From assembly GCA_040830545.1 (NCBI GenBank), contig JBFOMB010000057.1:1-56105 (forward strand): 56,105 bases of DNA, written 5' to 3'. The translations under genes were made by a program, and so were the position numbers. The notes under the pieces are model-generated. The model ran no database searches. It was not told the DNA's origin and saw only the letters and a list, made by a program, of their open reading frames with translations. Source of the DNA: HXMU1420-2 sp040830545 (GTDB taxonomy: Bacteria; Pseudomonadota; Alphaproteobacteria; Rhodobacterales; Rhodobacteraceae). Positions 53,201 to 56,105 of this stretch are shown in pieces (position 1 is the stretch's first letter; each line of letters opens with the position of its first letter).

Positions 53201-53430
53201 TCTCTCCGCGCTGCGGAAAAATCGCCAAGCTCATACAGCGCGCGGGCGCGTGCGGTCAGCCATTGGGCATTTCGCGCGACGTCTGTTCCGTTTTGGTCCA
53301 AGAGCGTGTTGCACCCGGCGACCGCGCGCCGGGGATCATCGGACAGGCAGTCTGCCTCGGATGCCGCCGCCATGGGTGCGGCTCCAAGCAGTGCGAGTCC
53401 AATCAGGCTGTGACACAGCCTGAACCTCAT
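50254..53430 (-). CDS. Exported TPR/beta-propeller/Sel1-repeat protein
   Basis: A 1058-residue protein. The signal peptide (MRFRLCHSLIGLALLGAAPMAAA) is followed by TPR-like helices (about residues 50-190: LTARARALYELGDFSAARRDLDAALLLDPFDPAALFWLGRL). A beta-propeller-like region lies at about 215-585 (GTLYAFGRETDPG, LWEADLGPTHPNHPVHLTVLPDERIAVL). About ten Sel1 repeats fill 630-1015 (LGLMYEYGMATTADFDRAAELYRRSAERGQ; LGSLYDSGRGVVQDYALALSHY). The end (VQTELKRLGLYSGGIDGVMGAGSRQAMARLC) is a peptidoglycan-binding-like repeat. Sel1 proteins scaffold protein complexes, often at the envelope. First gene of the operon with the giant protein. Confidence 0.86.
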   Translation of the reverse strand: MRFRLCHSLIGLALLGAAPMAAASEADCLSDDPRRAVAGCNTLLDQNGTDVARNAQWLTARARALYELGDFSAARRDLDAALLLDPFDPAALFWLGRLHWSEANTNRALKAFEAARAANPGFAPARAALASMALLNEEMDVAQQEIGVAMLLAPNDPFVLVVQAAVLDALGAEDSAKARIDQARAALPEEHKTTRDLIENRGVAIAAPGPAVDGPTIETPDGLSVNRFGLGPGSVQDVAVWSEGDVAVGGYAEVGAQAVAFVARVASDGEVLWRQDSRNSTGSRVDAVAAGPDGTLYAFGRETDPGADQSSGLIAFDDTGNFLWEADLGPTHPNHPVHLTVLPDERIAVLRRVGTTLGLTFIGSRGKPDGEVIFFSADVAEVSAITQRDDMLIAVGLAYEVDRKVPVLQVLRPDGTSQWRARLDASPGVVDPVSVAAVSADHVVVLSRSRNGGYVLTEARADGRQRQLGRLTHPVSLPRLLLTPDDTLGIAALEKSGSIWAEERDLDGSVSGRARIPWVDPGDVQQMVLPLGDTPIALGGSWNGEASIWLNVETDGTTASVAARPASGQTDIAAAVRRCRAHKADAADVRAWASAPLGPTQITREEAQEVFDACQQALTQNKGDPELSFLAGWAAHNLGRDDAVEVFLGLAADAGHSPALYVLSLRSDAEVALDYLEKAAEAGQPEALFDYAMRLKHRDGVDGDNPRRFRYLTAAVDAGLVEALAELGLMYEYGMATTADFDRAAELYRRSAERGQGKGHYQLGSLYDSGRGVVQDYALALSHYQQAEALDYALASLAIGWMYESGRGVPQDDARAVQYITKSAERGSRAAQDYLGGLYAYGVMVPQDYGKARVWFERAAEQGHLGAMDELGWLYLRGLGVAEDVPRAVGYFREAADRGYGLAQLQMGTLYEFGTGVPQNTEEAIRWYRLARQSGQTRALVYLAEIYAAGRGIPRNVIRAANLYEDALKEGEKQALTSLAILYESSPQVYDPDRAGLLYVQALQDGQAYAMERTTPWDRQTARVVQTELKRLGLYSGGIDGVMGAGSRQAMARLCNCN
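53403..53423. promoter_or_regulatory. Perfect palindrome over the first codons of the Sel1 gene
   Basis: TCAGGCTGTG and its complement flank a single A. The element covers codons 3 to 9 of the Sel1 protein gene. As RNA it would give a stable hairpin right after the start codon; as DNA it would suit a dimeric regulator. It may also be chance from the codons. Confidence 0.4.
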
Positions 53431-53584
53431 GTCGGTCCGTCATGCGAGCAGCTCATCGCATGTGCCCCGGGATCGTTGAGAATGGCAGTGGCTCGACTGT
53501 GGCACGGGGTCTGGCGATGCGTCAATCACCCACCGTTCATGGCAAATCATTGGATCGGATCAACGATTGTGCTGTAATCCCGGC

Positions 53585-53860
53585 ATGACTGTGCTTCTGA
53601 TCCTGCTGTTCCTGCCTGCGCTGTTCTGCTGGGTTCGCGCGCTGGTCTACGCGATCCGCGCCTATTACGGCGTGCGTCTGAACCGGCAGGTCGAAGCGTT
53701 GTTCAACCCGCTCATCATCTTTTCCGACGCCCTCAGCCGCCAGGTGTTCGACGAAAAGGGCCTCAATGCCCGTCGCGAAGCGTTGCGGTCGATCTTGTGG
53801 TTTTTGATGTACTGCGTGTTTTTGTTTGTGGTGTTGCTGTTGCTGCCGCGTGCGAATTGA
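53585..53860 (+). CDS. Small membrane protein
   Basis: A 91-residue protein with two hydrophobic segments (MTVLLILLFLPALFCWVRALVYAI; ILWFLMYCVFLFVVLLLLP) flanking a basic/amphipathic loop (RLNRQVEALFNPLIIFSDALSRQVFDEKGLNARREALRS). No family recognised. Divergent from the Sel1/giant operon and convergent with the stress-protein gene. The start at 53585 gives a clean membrane helix; upstream in-frame residues (MCCNPG) lack a ribosome site. Confidence 0.75.
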   Translation: MTVLLILLFLPALFCWVRALVYAIRAYYGVRLNRQVEALFNPLIIFSDALSRQVFDEKGLNARREALRSILWFLMYCVFLFVVLLLLPRAN

Positions 53861-53890
53861 TCCGCACGTGGGAGTCTTCGGTTGAAGCCA

Positions 53891-54730
53891 TTAATGCGCC
53901 ATCAACACGGGCACAGGCGCGTTTTCCAGCATGTTGCGCGTGGTGCCGCCCAGGATCGCCTCGCGCAGGCGGCTGTGCCCATATGCGCCCATGACGATCA
54001 ACTCGGCCTCGGTATCTGCGCAGTGGCGCATCAGTACGTCTGAGGTACGCGGTAGAGTCTTGCTCAACACATCCACCTGACAATTGACCCCGTGCCGGTC
54101 GAGCATTCGGCTCAGCTGTCCGCCGGGATCGGCGCGGTCGGCGCGATGCACGGGTGGGTCGATGGTGACGATCCGCACCAGATCAGCCGCCTCAAGGAAC
54201 GGCATGGATTTGCGGATCGCGGTCATCGCCTCGGCACTTTCGTCCCAGGCGACCATGACGGTGCCAAATTTCGCCTTGGGGGCCGCGCCGTCCGGCAGGA
54301 TCAACACCGGCGCGCGTCCACCGAACAGGGCGGCCTCGACGCTGGTTTGCATGTCCTCACCTTTGCCTTCGCCATAGGGCAAGGGCATCATGACAAGGTC
54401 GGCAAACCGCGCGCGTTCCGCAACCAGATCGCCTGCCATGGCAATGGCCGAGACAGAGGATTCAACGCTGTGTCGCACATTTGCGGCGCCAAGGGTCGCT
54501 TCTGCCAACTCTTCCAGCTTTTTGGAGTCTTCCTGTGCCTGCTCCACGGCAACCTGCAGGACCATCATGTCGCCCGCCGCCTGATAGAACCCTTGCGGTG
54601 CGCGATCCACACCGATGCACAGTGCGTCAACATGCGCGTCAAAGGCCTCACCCAGTCCGGCCAGCTGTTCCAGCACGCCAGTTGCGTATTCGGGGTCTGT
54701 CAGGACGGTCAAAAGGGATTTGTAGGACAT
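53891..54730 (-). CDS. Tandem universal stress protein (UspA family)
   Basis: A 279-residue protein with two Usp halves. The N-terminal half is degenerate (SLLTVLTDPEYATGVLEQLAGLGEAFDAHVDALCIGVD), and the C-terminal half has the ATP-binding-type motif GAYGHSRLREAILGGTTRNML near the end. Such proteins aid survival in low oxygen or starvation. A TTGACCCAGATCAA site 81 bases upstream matches the FnrL/Fnr consensus, so anaerobic or low-oxygen induction is probable. Confidence 0.9.
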   Translation of the reverse strand: MSYKSLLTVLTDPEYATGVLEQLAGLGEAFDAHVDALCIGVDRAPQGFYQAAGDMMVLQVAVEQAQEDSKKLEELAEATLGAANVRHSVESSVSAIAMAGDLVAERARFADLVMMPLPYGEGKGEDMQTSVEAALFGGRAPVLILPDGAAPKAKFGTVMVAWDESAEAMTAIRKSMPFLEAADLVRIVTIDPPVHRADRADPGGQLSRMLDRHGVNCQVDVLSKTLPRTSDVLMRHCADTEAELIVMGAYGHSRLREAILGGTTRNMLENAPVPVLMAH

Positions 54731-54810
54731 GGGATGCTCTCCTTCACATCATCGCCCATGGCTATGCCGGGGCTTTGACGACAGTGTGAGCAAATCCTGT
54801 TCGGGGTGCG

Positions 54811-54824
54811 TTGACCCAGATCAA
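54811..54824 (-). promoter_or_regulatory. FnrL/Fnr-type box upstream of the universal stress gene
   Basis: TTGACCCAGATCAA matches the consensus TTGAY-N4-RTCAA at every defined position. It is 81 bases upstream of the stress-protein start, a spacing compatible with activation once the leader is considered. FnrL is the oxygen-sensing activator of Rhodobacterales. Confidence 0.75.
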
Positions 54825-54965
54825 AAGAGCGTGTTGTTGCGGCGGAAAGTGGCGTCGGAGCCGTATCTGACGCAGCGTCAGACCTTTCGCTACGGATACA
54901 AGCGGCGAGCGTCTCTATTGTGGGTGCGTTCAGGCCGTGGGAACGGCCTGACCATTAGTGTCAGA

Positions 54966-54988
54966 GGCCCTGGGTCAGGCCCGGGGCT
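54966..54988. repeat. REP-like GC palindrome with TCAGG centre, copy 2
   Basis: GGCCCTGGG-TCAGG-CCCGGGGCT pairs fully if G-T pairs are allowed and sits 15 bases downstream of the glyA stop. The same centre and arm length as the copy at 38131-38153 show they are related. It probably serves as the 3' element of the glyA transcript. Confidence 0.65.
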
Positions 54989-55003
54989 GCGTCTGTGGCG
55001 GGT

Positions 55004-56105
55004 TCAGAGCTCGGGGTACAGCGGGAAGCGCGCGCAGAGTTCCGCGACTTCAGCCTTCACTTTGGCTTCGACCGCGCCATTGCCGTCTTCGCCATTGGCG
55101 GCCAGCCCATCGACCACCTCGACAATCCAGTCGGCGATCTGGCGGAATTCCTGCTCACCGAACCCACGTGTGGTGCCAGCGGGAGAACCCAGACGGATGC
55201 CGGACGTGATCGTTGGTTTTTCCGTGTCAAATGGGATGCCGTTTTTGTTCGTGGTGATATGCGCGCGGCCCAATGCCTTTTCGGTCGCATTGCCTTTGAC
55301 GCCTTTGGGGCGCAGATCCACCAGCAGAACATGCGTATCGGTGCCGCCGGTCACGATGTCCAGCCCGCCCTTCTGCAACTGGTCCGCCATGGCCTGCGCG
55401 TTTTCGATGACCGCCTTGATGTAGTCCTTGAATTCGGGGCGCAGCGCCTCGCCAAAGGCGACGGCTTTGCCCGCAATCACATGCATCAGGGGGCCGCCCT
55501 GAATGCCCGGGAAGATGGCGGAGTTGATCTTCTTCGCGATGTCCTCGTCATTTGTCAGGATCATCCCGCCGCGCGGACCGCGCAGGGTCTTGTGCGTGGT
55601 GGTCGTGGCAACATGCGCGTGCGGGAAGGGCGAGGGATGTTCGCCTGCTGCGACGAGACCGGCAAAGTGCGCCATGTCCACGTGCAGATAGGCCCCAACC
55701 ATATCTGCAATCTCGCGCATCTTTGCAAAGTCGATCTGGCGCGGGATGGCCGAGCCGCCCGCGATGATCAGTTTCGGCTGATGTTCCTTGGCCAGCGCCT
55801 CAACCTGGTCATAGTCCAGCATCAGGTCCTGCTGGCGCACGCCATACTGAACCGCGTTGAACCACTTGCCCGACTGGTTCGGGCGTGCGCCGTGGGTCAG
55901 ATGGCCACCTGCGTCCAGCGACATGCCGAGGATCGTGTCGCCGGGCTGGATCAGCGCCTGAAACACACCTTGGTTGGCCTGGCTGCCCGAATTCGGTGGC
56001 ACATTGGCGAAACCGCAGCCAAACAGCTCCTTCGCGCGGCCGACGGCCAGGGTTTCTGCAACGTCAACGAACTGGCCCCCGCCATCTTAGCTGCGCCCCG
56101 GATAC
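55004..56105 (-). CDS. glyA: Serine hydroxymethyltransferase GlyA, 5' truncated, with an in-frame stop near the edge
   Basis: The C-terminal 330 or so residues of SHMT are clear: NSGSQANQGVFQALIQPGDTILGMSLDAGGHLTHGA, and the PLP Lys in VATTTTHKTLRGPRGG. SHMT interconverts serine and glycine with tetrahydrofolate in the cytoplasm. Upstream of residue MPPNSGS the frame continues with FVDVAETLAVGRAKELFGCGFANV, the expected family sequence. At 56087-56089, however, it contains TAA, within a region where YPGR is followed by S-stop-DGGG instead of the usual RYYGGC. The spacing is kept, so point errors in poor edge sequence explain it better than a real pseudogene. The N-terminal 70 or so residues lie outside the window. 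Confidence 0.92.

Noticed and set aside
1..56105. CRISPR arrays, insertion sequences, rRNA genes
   Set aside because: No regularly spaced repeats, transposase motifs or rRNA sequence were noticed on either strand.

Overview
The window is GC-rich, densely coded chromosomal DNA from an alphaproteobacterium, most likely of the order Rhodobacterales (Roseobacter group). The pointers are a GapR/DUF2312 protein, two Hint-domain proteins of the type common in marine roseobacters, scattered his genes (hisB-hisH ... hisA ... hisF-hisE), many solute-binding-protein ABC transporters and a FnrL-type box in front of a universal stress gene. No replication origin, IS element, integrase or CRISPR array was recognised. 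Both window edges look like low-quality sequence. At the left edge a small membrane-protein gene dissolves into a C-rich run, and at the right edge glyA carries an in-frame stop and off-consensus residues.

Layout. 1-4.2 kb: partial small membrane gene, gapR, the molybdate operon modABC (minus), a conserved hypothetical and tRNA-Thr(TGT). 4.3-10.7 kb: an amidase and a gamma-glutamyltransferase-like gene in divergent orientation, then a NitT/TauT-type ABC operon (minus). 11-17.7 kb: a lone phage-tail-spike-like beta-helix protein, tRNA-Tyr(GTA), an RlmB-type rRNA methyltransferase, a zinc-ribbon protein, a YHS protein, a CoA-binding protein, a GntR regulator and an orphan helical protein. 17.7-21.4 kb: a glycine betaine/proline-type ABC operon (proX, proV, proW-like; minus).

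21.7-30.2 kb: a LysR regulator faces an eight-gene plus-strand cluster: flavin reductase, aldehyde dehydrogenase, luciferase-like monooxygenase, DUF1185, alpha/beta hydrolase, thiamine-diphosphate enzyme, carboxymuconolactone-decarboxylase-like protein and short-chain dehydrogenase. A perfect palindrome lies between the regulator and the cluster. The set reads as a catabolic route opened by a two-component FMNH2 monooxygenase. The substrate cannot be told from the sequence.

30.4-38.1 kb: a stand-alone Lrp ligand-binding domain protein and the his genes, interleaved with a dienelactone hydrolase/HxlR pair, DUF2147, two small membrane proteins and a Hint protein. 38.2-42.1 kb: a cytochrome P460, a hydratase/FAH-like enzyme, and an APH-like kinase translationally coupled to a second Hint protein, followed by a probable 51-residue ORF.

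42.1-53.4 kb: a two-gene minus-strand operon encodes two very large exported proteins. One has about 1058 residues (TPR, beta-propeller-like, Sel1 repeats and a peptidoglycan-binding-like end). The other has about 2710 residues (two PASTA-like domains near its C-terminus). This pair has no function I can name and is the best candidate here for an undescribed cell-envelope system. 53.6-56.1 kb: a small membrane protein, a tandem universal stress protein with a FnrL-type box, and the 3' part of glyA.
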